From Chitinophaga filiformis (GTDB taxonomy: Bacteria > Bacteroidota > Bacteroidia > Chitinophagales > Chitinophagaceae), in NCBI RefSeq assembly GCF_023100805.1, contig NZ_CP095855.1, forward strand, positions 7,543,001 through 7,607,000: 64,000 bases of DNA, given 5' to 3'. The notes beneath the pieces are model-generated. The model was not told the origin of the DNA, ran no database searches, and worked only from the letters and a program-made list of their open reading frames with translations. Position numbers and translations under genes: made by a program. Position 1 is the first letter of the stretch. The number at the start of each line of letters is the position of its first letter. Shown here in pieces: positions 18,415-27,260 of the stretch.

Positions 18415-18897
18415 ATGCCAATCACCATCAGAAACATTGCCACCACAGATAATGCCGCATTAGCCAGGATTATACGGGATACATTCGACGAATTTGATAT
18501 TCCCAAGGTGGGAACGGTCTATTCCGATCCCGAGACAGACCGGCTGTACGACCTGTTCCAGGTACCTGGCAGCGCTTATTTTGTAGCCGAAGAAGACGGC
18601 GTAATACTGGGCGGTTGTGGATTGTTTCCCACAGCAGGCCTTCCCGAAGGCTGCGCGGAACTGGTAAAATACTATCTCTCCGGCAACGCCAGGGGTAAAG
18701 GTCTTGGAAGAACACTGATGGAACATACCTGTGCGGCAGCCAAACAACAGGGATACACACAGCTTTACCTCGAGTCCTTCCCTGATTTTGCCAAAGCCGT
18801 TACCATCTACGAAAAAGCTGGTTTCCGACACCTGGACAAAGCGTTGGGAAATTCCGGGCACTTCGCCTGTACCATCTGGATGCTGAAAGATCTGTAA
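18415..18897 (+). CDS. GNAT family N-acetyltransferase
   Basis: A 160-residue acetyl-CoA-dependent acetyltransferase. It starts MPITIRNIATTDNAALARII. The acetyl-CoA-binding motif A is YYLSGNARGKGLGRTLMEHT (R/Q-x-x-G-x-G/A form), followed by YTQLYLESFPDFAKAVTIYE and KAGFRHL, typical of GNAT motif B. The substrate is unknown. It is followed by its own terminator. It lies 81 bases behind the LysR gene with no shared promoter evident. Confidence 0.88.
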   Translation: MPITIRNIATTDNAALARIIRDTFDEFDIPKVGTVYSDPETDRLYDLFQVPGSAYFVAEEDGVILGGCGLFPTAGLPEGCAELVKYYLSGNARGKGLGRTLMEHTCAAAKQQGYTQLYLESFPDFAKAVTIYEKAGFRHLDKALGNSGHFACTIWMLKDL

Positions 18898-18905
18898 TAT
18901 GAAAG

Positions 18906-18932
18906 CCGCAGCAACCCCGCGGTTTTCTTTTT
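18906..18932 (+). terminator. Terminator of the GNAT gene
   Basis: A short stem CCGC (18906-18909) with GCGG (18919-18922), helped by flanking A/T pairs, then TTTTCTTTTT. It begins 8 bases after the GNAT stop. Confidence 0.6.
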
Positions 18933-19094
18933 CCTCCCCGTTTTCGGTTATTTCCACATTCAGGAAAAAGATGAACCTTGCATACCGTATTCATTGGTTT
19001 GCCCCTTCCGGACAACAACACCGGTAAAAGACATCACGGAAGCCATATCCTGATTAGAACAAACACTATGCTCGATTTCCATGTTATGTATGCC

Positions 19095-19268
19095 CCCGGG
19101 GTTATATATACGGCCCCGGGGTTGGTTATCGCCGGCATTACATACGCGCCATCCGGGGATTATCACCCGTGTTACAACACAACGTCCCGGGGTTATCACC
19201 GGCGTTACAACGCAACATCCCGGGGTTATCACCCCGGGCTACAAACACGCGGCTCCCTGACGGAGCCG
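19095..19268. repeat. Tandem palindromic array with REP-like end
   Basis: Five degenerate units each begin with CCCGGGG or a close form, at 19095, 19115, 19152, 19186 and 19219; the last spacings are 37, 34 and 33 bases. Units share GGTTATCACC and TTACAACGCAACAT-like segments. The final unit is a full double hairpin: CCCGGGG-ttatca-CCCCGGG (19219-19238), then GCTACAAACACG, then CGGCTCC-N5-GGAGCCG (19250-19268). The same two-hairpin design occurs at 43597 and 44596. It occupies the otherwise gene-free stretch 18898-19349. Confidence 0.8.
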
Positions 19269-19349
19269 ATCACCACGTATGATGCCGTTATATATCTATA
19301 CCGCTGGCTCGCCTCCCTCTCAACACGCATATTTTCGTAATTTTACCCT

Positions 19350-20213
19350 ATGCATGCGGCTCATATACTGAACATCGATATCAATCCTGCATTGAGGGAT
19401 TCTTTTTCTGTGGAGGAGATCAGCGGACAATTGTTCGAAGACGATACACTGCGACGCATTTCCTTCAATGAACTGATCCTGGTGAAGGAAGGATATGGTA
19501 TCATTTCCATTGATGGCGCCAGCTATCATATTACGCCGCATAGTCTTTTCATTATTTCGAAAGGACAGATCTATGCCCTGGAAGGCAATAACCACCTGGA
19601 AGGATATGTACTGCAGTTCGGGGATTGCTTCTGGGAAAAAGCCCCGGCCAGTGCCAGTAACTGTAAGGCGGTGCTCTTCAATGATCCTTCCGGTCACCAG
19701 CAGATGCAGTTACATCAGCAGGATGAAGAAACGATTGTCAGCCTGCTGAAGACCATGCTAACTGAATTCAATACGCCTGACTACATAAACAAAGCCGATG
19801 CCCTTGCAGCCTACCTGAAGATCCTCATGATAAAAGTGGCCAACATCAACAGCCTGCTGCACACTGGGCACAGCAGCAATGAAAACAAGCTATACCGGGA
19901 GTACCTGGAGCTGGTTAGCCGCGAGTATCGCAACACCCACGAAGTGAACGATTATGCGGAGAAACTGGGCATTTCCTACCGGCAGCTGGCGGACCTCTGC
20001 AAACGTTGTGGCGGCAGAAGAGCCAAAGACATCATCAATGGTCAGCTGGTGGCTGAAGCGAAAAGAATGCTGCAATTCTCTTCCAAACCCGTAAAAGAGA
20101 TCTCCTACCTGCTGAATTTTGCCACCCCTTACCAGTTTAGTAACTTCTTCAAGAAAGAAACACAGCTCTCCCCAAATGAGTACCGCTCACAGTTTGTGAA
20201 AATTGGTATCTGA
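19350..20213 (+). CDS. AraC family transcriptional regulator
   Basis: A 287-residue regulator with an N-terminal cupin-like domain (FNELILVKEGYGIISIDGAS, then ITPHSLFIISKGQIYALEGN) and a C-terminal AraC HTH domain. The first HTH has YAEKLGISYRQLADLCKRCG. The second reads VKEISYLLNFATPYQFSNFF, followed by KKETQLSPNEYRSQF, a textbook AraC end. The target is unknown; the HD-domain gene lies 65 bases downstream but has a promoter of its own. Confidence 0.88.
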   Translation: MHAAHILNIDINPALRDSFSVEEISGQLFEDDTLRRISFNELILVKEGYGIISIDGASYHITPHSLFIISKGQIYALEGNNHLEGYVLQFGDCFWEKAPASASNCKAVLFNDPSGHQQMQLHQQDEETIVSLLKTMLTEFNTPDYINKADALAAYLKILMIKVANINSLLHTGHSSNENKLYREYLELVSREYRNTHEVNDYAEKLGISYRQLADLCKRCGGRRAKDIINGQLVAEAKRMLQFSSKPVKEISYLLNFATPYQFSNFFKKETQLSPNEYRSQFVKIGI

Positions 20214-20230
20214 TCCGCAGTTTTTAGCAT

Positions 20231-20260
20231 TTTCCGGAGCTCTCCCTCCCGGTAATTTTG
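20231..20260 (+). promoter_or_regulatory. Promoter of the HD-domain gene
   Basis: TAATTTTG at 20253-20260 is a full -7 box match. A TTTC at 20231-20234 lies 18 bases upstream as a weak -33 box. The start codon is at 20279. Confidence 0.5.
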
Positions 20261-20278
20261 TGGCATAAATTGAAAATT

Positions 20279-20929
20279 ATGCCAGTAGCAAGATTAACAA
20301 GACTAGCCGGAATAGACATACCAGACAGCCAGGTGGCAAAACAGGCTACCGAATTACTGTTGGAATATGGTACAGAATTTCTCTACAACCATTCTCTTCG
20401 TGTATTCCTCTTTTCCTCACTCAATGCTAAAAGAAGTAACATCAAACATGACACTGAGTTGTTGTATGTCAGTTCGGTCTTCCACGACCTGGGCCTGACG
20501 CCTCATTACAGTAGTCCTGATAAACGATTCGAAGTAGACGGGGCCAATGCGGCAAGAGACTTCCTGAAAAGTCACGGATATCCTGAACAGTCGCTGCAAC
20601 GCGTGTGGGATACCATTGCCCTGCATACCACTATAGGCATTGCCGAATATAAGGAGCCGGAAGTAGCGCTGATGTATGCAGGTGTGGGCCTGGATGTGAT
20701 GGGGGAAGGATATGAGCACCTGCATGAAGAGCACCGGAACGAGATCATTAAGGCATTTCCAAGAACGGATTTCAAAAAGAAGATCATCCCTGCTTTCTTT
20801 GATGGGTTTAAACATAAGACAGATACCACCTTCGGAAATATCAAGGCAGATGTCTGCGCTTTTATGATCCCCAATTTCCAGCGGAAGAATTTCTGTGACT
20901 GTATCCTGCATTCGCCATGGAATGAGTAA
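20279..20929 (+). CDS. HD-domain protein (probable metal-dependent hydrolase)
   Basis: A 216-residue protein of the HD superfamily. The metal-binding signature is spread over YNHSLRVFLF (His), SSVFHDLGL (HD pair) and AIALHTTIGIA-like His (in DTIALHTTIGIAE). This arrangement matches small HD proteins related to cyanamide hydratase and phosphohydrolases. The C-terminus has FQRKNFCDCILHSPWNE, with two Cys. The substrate is unknown. ATG 20279 was chosen because it follows the promoter and the family N-terminus. Convergent with the arsR-type gene, 23 bases apart. Confidence 0.8.
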   Translation: MPVARLTRLAGIDIPDSQVAKQATELLLEYGTEFLYNHSLRVFLFSSLNAKRSNIKHDTELLYVSSVFHDLGLTPHYSSPDKRFEVDGANAARDFLKSHGYPEQSLQRVWDTIALHTTIGIAEYKEPEVALMYAGVGLDVMGEGYEHLHEEHRNEIIKAFPRTDFKKKIIPAFFDGFKHKTDTTFGNIKADVCAFMIPNFQRKNFCDCILHSPWNE

Positions 20930-20952
20930 GGCATCACCACGTCAACCAGGTG

Positions 20953-21273
20953 TCATTTGCCTTCTTTCTTTTCCTTTTCCAGGAAATCTTCCAGTGCGTC
21001 GAGCTTCTGCATCCAGAACGACCTGAACTGATCTGTCCAGTCAGACACTTCCTGCAGTTTCTGCAGATTGGCTTTGCAATAGCGCTCCCGACCCTGCTGG
21101 GTGATCATCAGTAGTCCGCACTCTGTCAGTATACGGATATGTTTGGATACCGCCGGCCTGCTGATGTCAAAATTGTCGGCTATCGCATTCAGGTTCAGTG
21201 TCTGGTGTGCCAGCAGATTGATAATCTCCCGCCTGGTAGGGTCAGCTATTGCCTGGAAAACATCCCTTCTCAT
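20953..21273 (-). CDS. ArsR family winged-helix regulator
   Basis: A 106-residue repressor. It starts MRRDVFQAIADPTRREIINL, the standard opening of this family; the recognition helix is in ISRPAVSKHIRILTECGLL and the wing in QQGRERYCKANL. It lacks a Cys metal box such as ELCVCDL, so it resembles the non-metal subgroup that often controls SRPBCC/START-domain genes; no such partner is nearby. The C-terminal helix has WTDQFRSFWMQKLDALEDFL. A -7 box and an inverted repeat lie just upstream, which suggests autoregulation. Confidence 0.88.
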   Translation of the reverse strand: MRRDVFQAIADPTRREIINLLAHQTLNLNAIADNFDISRPAVSKHIRILTECGLLMITQQGRERYCKANLQKLQEVSDWTDQFRSFWMQKLDALEDFLEKEKKEGK

Positions 21274-21293
21274 CGTTGATAAACGTATTTTAA

Positions 21294-21339
21294 GCAACCG
21301 TTCGGTTACAAAATTAAGGAAAGCCGGCCTGCTTTCAAT
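21294..21339 (-). promoter_or_regulatory. arsR-type promoter and operator
   Basis: On the minus strand ATTG (21339-21336), 19 bases, then TAATTTTG (21316-21309). The imperfect inverted repeat GTAACCG-AA-CGGTTGC (21309-21294) overlaps the end of the -7 box and the expected transcription start, the right place for ArsR repression. Confidence 0.6.
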
Positions 21340-21376
21340 GGCCTCCATTTTGTTTTGATAAAAAGAAACAGACGCT

Positions 21377-21622
21377 ATGGATACACATGAGCTAAAGGTT
21401 GAATATGGCGGCCAGCAATATCTCATCCAGGCAGGCATAGAGAAGATCGGTCATGAGTACAAGATCTCAGCAACAGTCAATGGTACTGAGATCATTTTCT
21501 ATGCTGATGACAAACAGCGCCTGATACCAGATTATGTAGAAGAAGCGAAACACCTGAACCGGGAACTGCTGGACAAAATTGCCCTGACCATTGAAGAAGA
21601 ATGCCTGCAAAGAGATGAATAA
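21377..21622 (+). CDS. Small protein of unknown function (81 aa)
   Basis: A short acidic protein, MDTHELKVEYGGQQYLIQ, with alternating strands and a Y-A-D-D-K turn, ending in a helix with EEECLQRDE. I recognise no family. It is divergent from the arsR-type gene with 103 bases between starts, and codon use looks normal, so it is probably real. The next gene, a GH13 enzyme, is 175 bases downstream in the same direction. Confidence 0.6.
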   Translation: MDTHELKVEYGGQQYLIQAGIEKIGHEYKISATVNGTEIIFYADDKQRLIPDYVEEAKHLNRELLDKIALTIEEECLQRDE

Positions 21623-21797
21623 GTGTTTGTGTACCATCATTCAGATATTGTGTCAGGTTGTACTCATCATTTGTACAGCGTACCTGCTTTTCTCTTCTTT
21701 TTGAATGATCAACACTCCTGCATATCGGCAATTCCATGCCAGAGCGCTACAGACTCGGTTGGCGCGGCAATTGTAAAAAAACACCGAATTGTATGAT

Positions 21798-23501
21798 ATG
21801 AAAAAGCAACGCTTTCTCTTACTTGCTATACTGCTGTGCACAGCCTTGTCTGCCTTCGCACAATACCCTGACAGCAGCATCTCGAAAGATCTCTGGTATA
21901 AGAACACCATCATCTACAACCTGGAAATAGGCACTTTCAAAGACAGCGATGGTAATGGTACCGGCGATATCGAGGGACTGATACAGCAACTGGATTACCT
22001 GACGGCCCTTGGTATCAATACGGTATGGCTGGCCCCATTCCAGCCATCTCCCCGGAAAGATGATGGTTATGATGTATCAGATTACTATGGTATCGATACC
22101 ACTTACGGCACCGGTGGCCATTTTGCGGAGCTCATGTACCAGGCCCGGAAAAGAGGGATCCGGATCATGATGGATATTGTGCTGAATCACACCTCAGACC
22201 AGCATCCCTGGTTTAAGGCAGCAGCGGCCAATCCTACATCGAAATACCACGACTATTATTCCTGGTCCAAAAAGCGGCCGGCAATCTGGAACAAGGGCAT
22301 GGCCTTCCCGGGTGTGCAGACAGAGACCTGGACTTACAACAAGGAAGCAGACGCTTATTATTATCACCGGTTCTATGACTTCCAGCCCGATCTTAATTTC
22401 ATGAACCCCATGGTGAAGTCTGAAAGTAAGCGCATACTAGGTTACTGGCTCAACCAGGGCGTTTCGGGCTTCCGGCTGGATGCAGTTCCTTTCATCATTG
22501 AAAAACCGGGCTCTGATCCGGACAAACCGGAACATGACCTCAACATCATTCCGGAAATCAGGCGTTTTGTGCAATGGCGGAACGGGGAGGCACTCATCCT
22601 GGGAGAAGCCAATGTGATACCGGAAGAGAACAACGACTATTTCGGTAAGGACGGCAGCGGTATGCATACAATGTTTAACTTTTATGCCAACCAGTACCTC
22701 TTCTACGCCCTTGCTACGGGCGATATCGCGCCCCTTAAAAAAGCCCTGCAGGATACCCGGGATATTCCCCCTACTTCCCAGTGGATGTTCTTCCTGCGCA
22801 ATCATGACGAAATAGACCTGGGCAGGCTTACCGACAAACAGCGGGAAAAAGTATACCAGCAGTTCGGCCCTGAAAAGAACATGCAGTTGTACGACCGTGG
22901 TATCAGGCGCAGGCTGGCGCCCATGCTGGGCGGCAACAGGGCAAGACTGGAAATGGCCTACAGCCTCCTGTTCTCACTTCCCGGCACTCCTGTGATACGT
23001 TATGGCGATGAAATAGGTATGGGCGACAACCTGAACCTGAAAGAACGTCTCGCCGTCAGAACGCCCATGCAATGGACCAACGGAAAGAATGCCGGCTTCT
23101 CCACGGCCGGTCACACATTCCGGCCGGTGATAGATACCGGCGCCTTTGCTTATCAGCAAGTGAATGTTGCCGTACAGCAGCGGGACCCGGCCTCCCTGCT
23201 GAACTGGACCATTAACATCATCCGCCTGCGTAAAGAATGCCCGGAAATAGGCCTGGGCAAATGGCAGATCCTGGAAACAAATACACCCGGTGTGCTGGTC
23301 ATGCGCTATGACCTGCACGACAAAACCCTGATCACGATCCATAACTTCAGCAATACCGCACAAAAAGTAAAGTTCTCCGCACCCGATGCCAGGTACTATA
23401 ACCTGACGGGCCATGATGTAATACAGACCAGTCAGGGCACCTTTACAGCCGACATTCCTGAATATGGCTATAGCTGGTACAGGATGGAAAATTTTCGTTA
23501 A
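21798..23501 (+). CDS. Exported GH13 alpha-amylase family enzyme, trehalose-synthase-like
   Basis: A 567-residue enzyme on alpha-glucans or alpha-glucosides, with a signal peptide (MKKQRFLLLAILLCTALSAF, cut near AQ) that places it in the periplasm. GH13 regions: DIVLNHTSD (about 126-134), GFRLDAVP with nucleophile Asp228, ILGEAN with acid/base Glu270, and RNHDEIDL with Asp337. WYKNTIIYNLEIGTF and GNGTGDIEGL at the start, and RIRRRLAPMLGG-like GIRRRLAPMLGGNRARLEMA, resemble TreS, normally a cytoplasmic maltose-trehalose isomerase. Export is therefore unusual, and hydrolysis is an alternative. The stop is 18 bases before xdhA, so cotranscription is possible. Confidence 0.86.
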   Translation: MKKQRFLLLAILLCTALSAFAQYPDSSISKDLWYKNTIIYNLEIGTFKDSDGNGTGDIEGLIQQLDYLTALGINTVWLAPFQPSPRKDDGYDVSDYYGIDTTYGTGGHFAELMYQARKRGIRIMMDIVLNHTSDQHPWFKAAAANPTSKYHDYYSWSKKRPAIWNKGMAFPGVQTETWTYNKEADAYYYHRFYDFQPDLNFMNPMVKSESKRILGYWLNQGVSGFRLDAVPFIIEKPGSDPDKPEHDLNIIPEIRRFVQWRNGEALILGEANVIPEENNDYFGKDGSGMHTMFNFYANQYLFYALATGDIAPLKKALQDTRDIPPTSQWMFFLRNHDEIDLGRLTDKQREKVYQQFGPEKNMQLYDRGIRRRLAPMLGGNRARLEMAYSLLFSLPGTPVIRYGDEIGMGDNLNLKERLAVRTPMQWTNGKNAGFSTAGHTFRPVIDTGAFAYQQVNVAVQQRDPASLLNWTINIIRLRKECPEIGLGKWQILETNTPGVLVMRYDLHDKTLITIHNFSNTAQKVKFSAPDARYYNLTGHDVIQTSQGTFTADIPEYGYSWYRMENFR

Positions 23502-23519
23502 CTTCAGAGAAACCACATT

Positions 23520-24944
23520 TTGTTACCCTTGCTGAAGTTTATTCTTAACAATGAAGACGTTGGTACCAGCCTCCCACCTGGTATGCCGCTGCTGGATTTC
23601 ATACGTTACCATCAGCACCTGACCGGTACAAAAACCGGTTGCAATGAAGGCGACTGCGGCGCCTGTACCATCCTGGCCGGTGAACTGCAGCACGGATCAC
23701 TGGTATACCGCTCTTATACCTCCTGCCTGATGCCGCTGGGCAATGCACATGGCAAACATATCGTTACCATTGAAGGCGTCAATATGCTGCCGGCGCTCAA
23801 TTGCATACAGCAGGCCATGGTGGACAATGCCGCCACCCAATGCGGGTTCTGCACCCCGGGATTCGTGATGTCCCTCGCAGGCTTCTGCCTTGGCAGGCAG
23901 GCACCTACACCTGAAAATGCTATTACCGCTATCGACGGAAATATCTGCCGTTGCACCGGGTATAAATCCATAGAAAAAGCTGCTGCTGCCGTGGCTGCAG
24001 TACTTGCAGGGCGAAATCAGCAGGAACCGGCCCAATTTGCCGCTGAACAGCAAATCCTGCCCGAATACTTCTCCGGCATAAAAGAGCGGCTAAAACGCCT
24101 TCTTTTGTCCTTAAACGGGGAATTAAGCCCTCCTTCGGGAACAGTACCCCGTTTCGTAGGCGGCGGAACGGATCTTTACGTTCAGCAACCGGAAGAGATA
24201 CAGGAACACCCCCTCCGCTTCCTCTTCGGCCAGGAAACGCTGAAGGGCATCACCCGGGAAGACAACCGCTGCGTGATCGGTGCATCCTGTACGGTGAACG
24301 ACCTGCTGGCTTCTCCCGTCATGCGGACCTGTTTTCCTGCGCTGGAAACTTATGTCGGCCTGATCTCTTCTACCCCCATCCGCAATATGGGCACCATCGC
24401 GGGAAATTTTATCAACGCCTCTCCCATCGGCGATCTGACCATCTTTTTCCTGGCCCTGGATACTACCATCGAACTGAGTGACGGCGTCAGCATCCGAACA
24501 TTACCACTGCGGGAATTGTATAAAGGCTACAAGCAACTGGATAAACGACCGGAGGAATATATGACACGCTGCTGGTTTGACCTGCCCGATGCCAGCACCG
24601 GGTTTCATTTTGAAAAGGTGAGCAAACGTACCCATCTCGATATTGCCAGCGTGAACACGGCTATCTGCATCAGTATGAAAGAAAACCTGATCGGTACGGT
24701 CAGGATCTCGGCAGGCGGCGTAGGACCTGTGCCCACATTACTTACAGATACCGCCGCATTCCTCACAGGAAAGGCGCCCGGCGGGGCGCTGATAAAGGTG
24801 GCCTGTGCTATTGCACAATCGGAGATCACACCTATCAGCGACGCCAGGGGTACGGCAGTATATAAACGGCTGCTGCTGGAGCAGCTCATTAAAGCGCATT
24901 TCATCACCCTGTTCCCTTCCCTGCAGGTGGAACTGCTATTATAA
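23520..24944 (+). CDS. xdhA: Xanthine dehydrogenase small subunit (2Fe-2S and FAD)
   Basis: Electron-transfer subunit of xanthine dehydrogenase, which oxidises hypoxanthine to xanthine and xanthine to urate. It has 474 residues. The N-terminal plant-type 2Fe-2S domain has Cys41, 46, 49 and 69 (GCNEGDCGACTIL); the second cluster uses Cys108, 111, 143 and 145 (QCGFCTPG, CRCTGY). The FAD domain follows, with FVGGGTDLYV and TPIRNMGTIAGNFINASPIG. No ATG fits the N-terminus; translation most likely begins at TTG 23520, since the next in-frame ATG (23580) would remove the first strand. It is followed by xdhB after 6 bases. Confidence 0.93.
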   Translation: MLPLLKFILNNEDVGTSLPPGMPLLDFIRYHQHLTGTKTGCNEGDCGACTILAGELQHGSLVYRSYTSCLMPLGNAHGKHIVTIEGVNMLPALNCIQQAMVDNAATQCGFCTPGFVMSLAGFCLGRQAPTPENAITAIDGNICRCTGYKSIEKAAAAVAAVLAGRNQQEPAQFAAEQQILPEYFSGIKERLKRLLLSLNGELSPPSGTVPRFVGGGTDLYVQQPEEIQEHPLRFLFGQETLKGITREDNRCVIGASCTVNDLLASPVMRTCFPALETYVGLISSTPIRNMGTIAGNFINASPIGDLTIFFLALDTTIELSDGVSIRTLPLRELYKGYKQLDKRPEEYMTRCWFDLPDASTGFHFEKVSKRTHLDIASVNTAICISMKENLIGTVRISAGGVGPVPTLLTDTAAFLTGKAPGGALIKVACAIAQSEITPISDARGTAVYKRLLLEQLIKAHFITLFPSLQVELLL

Positions 24945-24950
24945 CGTGGT

Positions 24951-27260
24951 ATGAAAAATATTGATTCCAACACCCATGTCAGCGGTACTTCTGTGTACCT
25001 GGACGATGTGCCGTTACTCGCCGGCACCTTGTTCGGAGCGGCGTTTGGCTCCCCCGTAGCACATGGCGCCATCAGGGAACTGATACTGGAAGAGGCCCTG
25101 CAGATGCCGGGCGTAGTACGCATATTCACCGCTGCAGACATCCCCGGACACAACGAGATAGGCGGCATCATCAAAGACGAGCCCCTGCTGGCAGATCATC
25201 ATGTCCATTTCTGTGGCATGCCCATTGCCTTCGTGGTAGCACATACCCGCGAGGCGGCCAGGGCTGCCGTAAAGCATATCAGGGTAAAGATCGACCCACT
25301 GCCCCTTATTACCGATCCCCGGGAAGCACAGGCCAAAGGCGAGCTGATTATCCCTCCCCGTACTTTCACACAGGGCGATATAGACAATGCATGGCGCCAG
25401 TGTACACACATCTTTGAAGGCAGTGCGGACATTAACGGCCAGGAACACCTGTACATTGAGACACAAGGCGCTTATGCTATTCCGCAGGAAAATAACAGCC
25501 TGCGTATCTACTCCTCCACCCAGGGACCCACTGCCGTACAGCGGGCGGTGACTTCCGTGCTCGGACAGCCCATGCATCGCTTTGAGGTAGTCGTTACCCG
25601 CCTGGGCGGCGGCTTTGGCGGTAAGGAAGACCAGGCCAACACCTGGGCTGCCCTCTGTGCACTGGCCGCCTGGCTGCTGAAAAGACCTGTTAAATATGCC
25701 CTTCACAGAATGGAGGATATGGCCATGACAGGCAAACGGCACCCCTATGCGGCAGATTTTAAAATAGGACTGGACGATGATCTGCAGATCATTGCCTACG
25801 AAGTATCCTTCTTCCAGAATGCCGGCGCTTCTGCTGATCTTTCTCCCGCCGTACTGGCCAGGACATTGTTCCACTGTACCAATGCATATTTTGTTCCGCA
25901 TGTAAAGGCTACTGCCTGGAGCTGCCGCACCAACCTGCCGCCGAATACCGCTTTCAGAGGTTTTGGCGGCCCACAGGGCATGTTCGTCATAGAGGCCGCG
26001 ATCGCAAAAGCAGCACAGGCACTGCAGGTAGACGCTGCCGTCATCCAGAAAAAGAACCTCATTCAGACAGGACAGGAATTCCCCTACGGGCAGATCGCGA
26101 AAAGCGAAGCACTGGCCTCCTGGGAAAAAGCCGAAACACTGTACAAGCCGGACGAGCTCCGTAAGGCCATCAACAGTTTCAATGCTGCCAATAAACTGTT
26201 TAAAAAAGGACTGGCCTGCATGCCCGTATGTTTCGGCATTTCTTTTACCAATACCATGATGAACAATGCCCGCTCACTGGTGCATGTTTATTCCGATGGC
26301 AGTGTCGGCATCAGCACAGGAGCTGTGGAAATGGGCCAGGGCGTCAATACTAAAATATTGCAGGTAGCTGCGCAGACATTTGCTATCGCTCCTGAAAGAA
26401 TAAAACTCAATCATACCAGCACCTATACCATCGCAAACACCTCTCCTTCCGCGGCCAGCGCTACGGCAGACCTGAACGGGAAAGCCACCCTGATGGCCTG
26501 TACCGCCATCCTGGAACGCCTGAAATGCGTGGCGGCAGCCGGCCTGCAGGCATCGCCGGAAGATATCTCGATCGTACATGAACAGGTACTGGTAAAAGGC
26601 ACTCCTTCTTCCTGGAACTGGCAGCAGCTGGTTACCGCTGCCTTCCGGCAAAGAGTGAACCTTTCAGAACATGCCCATTATACGACCCCTGAAATTTGCT
26701 TTGATGAGACAAAAGAGAAAGGCCATCCTTTCGCTTATCACGTATATGGCACTGCTATACTGGAAGTAACGGTCGACTGCCTCAGGGGTACTTACACCAT
26801 CGACACGGTAAAGGTCGTACACGATTTTGGTCACAGTATGAATACAGACATTGACCGCGGACAAATAGAAGGCGGCATTGTACAGGGTATAGGATGGATG
26901 ACGATGGAAGAAGTGATCTACGACAGGGAGGGCAGGTTACGTTCCAATGCCTTATCCACCTACAAGGTACCGGATATCTATTCCGTACCTGAAACGATCG
27001 CAATAGACGCATTACAAACCAATGACGACAACCTCGCGGTATTCCGTTCAAAAGCAGTGGGAGAACCGCCCCTGATGTACGGTATAGGCGCCTGGTTTGC
27101 ACTCAGCAATGCAATACGGGCATTTCACCCGAACGCTGATATCCCTTTCAGTACACCTATGACACCGGAAAAAGTGTTGATGGCGCTATATTCAAAAACC
27201 ATTCAGGAAACTAATCAGCAACATGAAGAAACAGTTAGCCACCTGGGAATTGATCTGTAA
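24951..27260 (+). CDS. xdhB: Xanthine dehydrogenase molybdopterin subunit
   Basis: The catalytic 769-residue subunit that binds the molybdenum cofactor and the purine. Motifs: the cofactor loop RLGGGFGGKE, the substrate-binding Arg in AFRGFGGPQG, MGQGVNTKILQVAAQ, and the catalytic Glu in KAVGEPPLMYG near the C-terminus. The length matches bacterial XdhB. The start MKNIDSNTHVSGTSVYLDDV lacks the usual longer N-terminal tail but is typical for this branch. It partners XdhA; xdhC overlaps its 3' end by 38 bases, so all three are translated from one message. Confidence 0.94.
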   Translation: MKNIDSNTHVSGTSVYLDDVPLLAGTLFGAAFGSPVAHGAIRELILEEALQMPGVVRIFTAADIPGHNEIGGIIKDEPLLADHHVHFCGMPIAFVVAHTREAARAAVKHIRVKIDPLPLITDPREAQAKGELIIPPRTFTQGDIDNAWRQCTHIFEGSADINGQEHLYIETQGAYAIPQENNSLRIYSSTQGPTAVQRAVTSVLGQPMHRFEVVVTRLGGGFGGKEDQANTWAALCALAAWLLKRPVKYALHRMEDMAMTGKRHPYAADFKIGLDDDLQIIAYEVSFFQNAGASADLSPAVLARTLFHCTNAYFVPHVKATAWSCRTNLPPNTAFRGFGGPQGMFVIEAAIAKAAQALQVDAAVIQKKNLIQTGQEFPYGQIAKSEALASWEKAETLYKPDELRKAINSFNAANKLFKKGLACMPVCFGISFTNTMMNNARSLVHVYSDGSVGISTGAVEMGQGVNTKILQVAAQTFAIAPERIKLNHTSTYTIANTSPSAASATADLNGKATLMACTAILERLKCVAAAGLQASPEDISIVHEQVLVKGTPSSWNWQQLVTAAFRQRVNLSEHAHYTTPEICFDETKEKGHPFAYHVYGTAILEVTVDCLRGTYTIDTVKVVHDFGHSMNTDIDRGQIEGGIVQGIGWMTMEEVIYDREGRLRSNALSTYKVPDIYSVPETIAIDALQTNDDNLAVFRSKAVGEPPLMYGIGAWFALSNAIRAFHPNADIPFSTPMTPEKVLMALYSKTIQETNQQHEETVSHLGIDL

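Noticed and set aside
19095..19268. CRISPR array
   Set aside because: Units are palindromic and degenerate throughout, with no constant repeat and unique spacers, and there is no cas gene.
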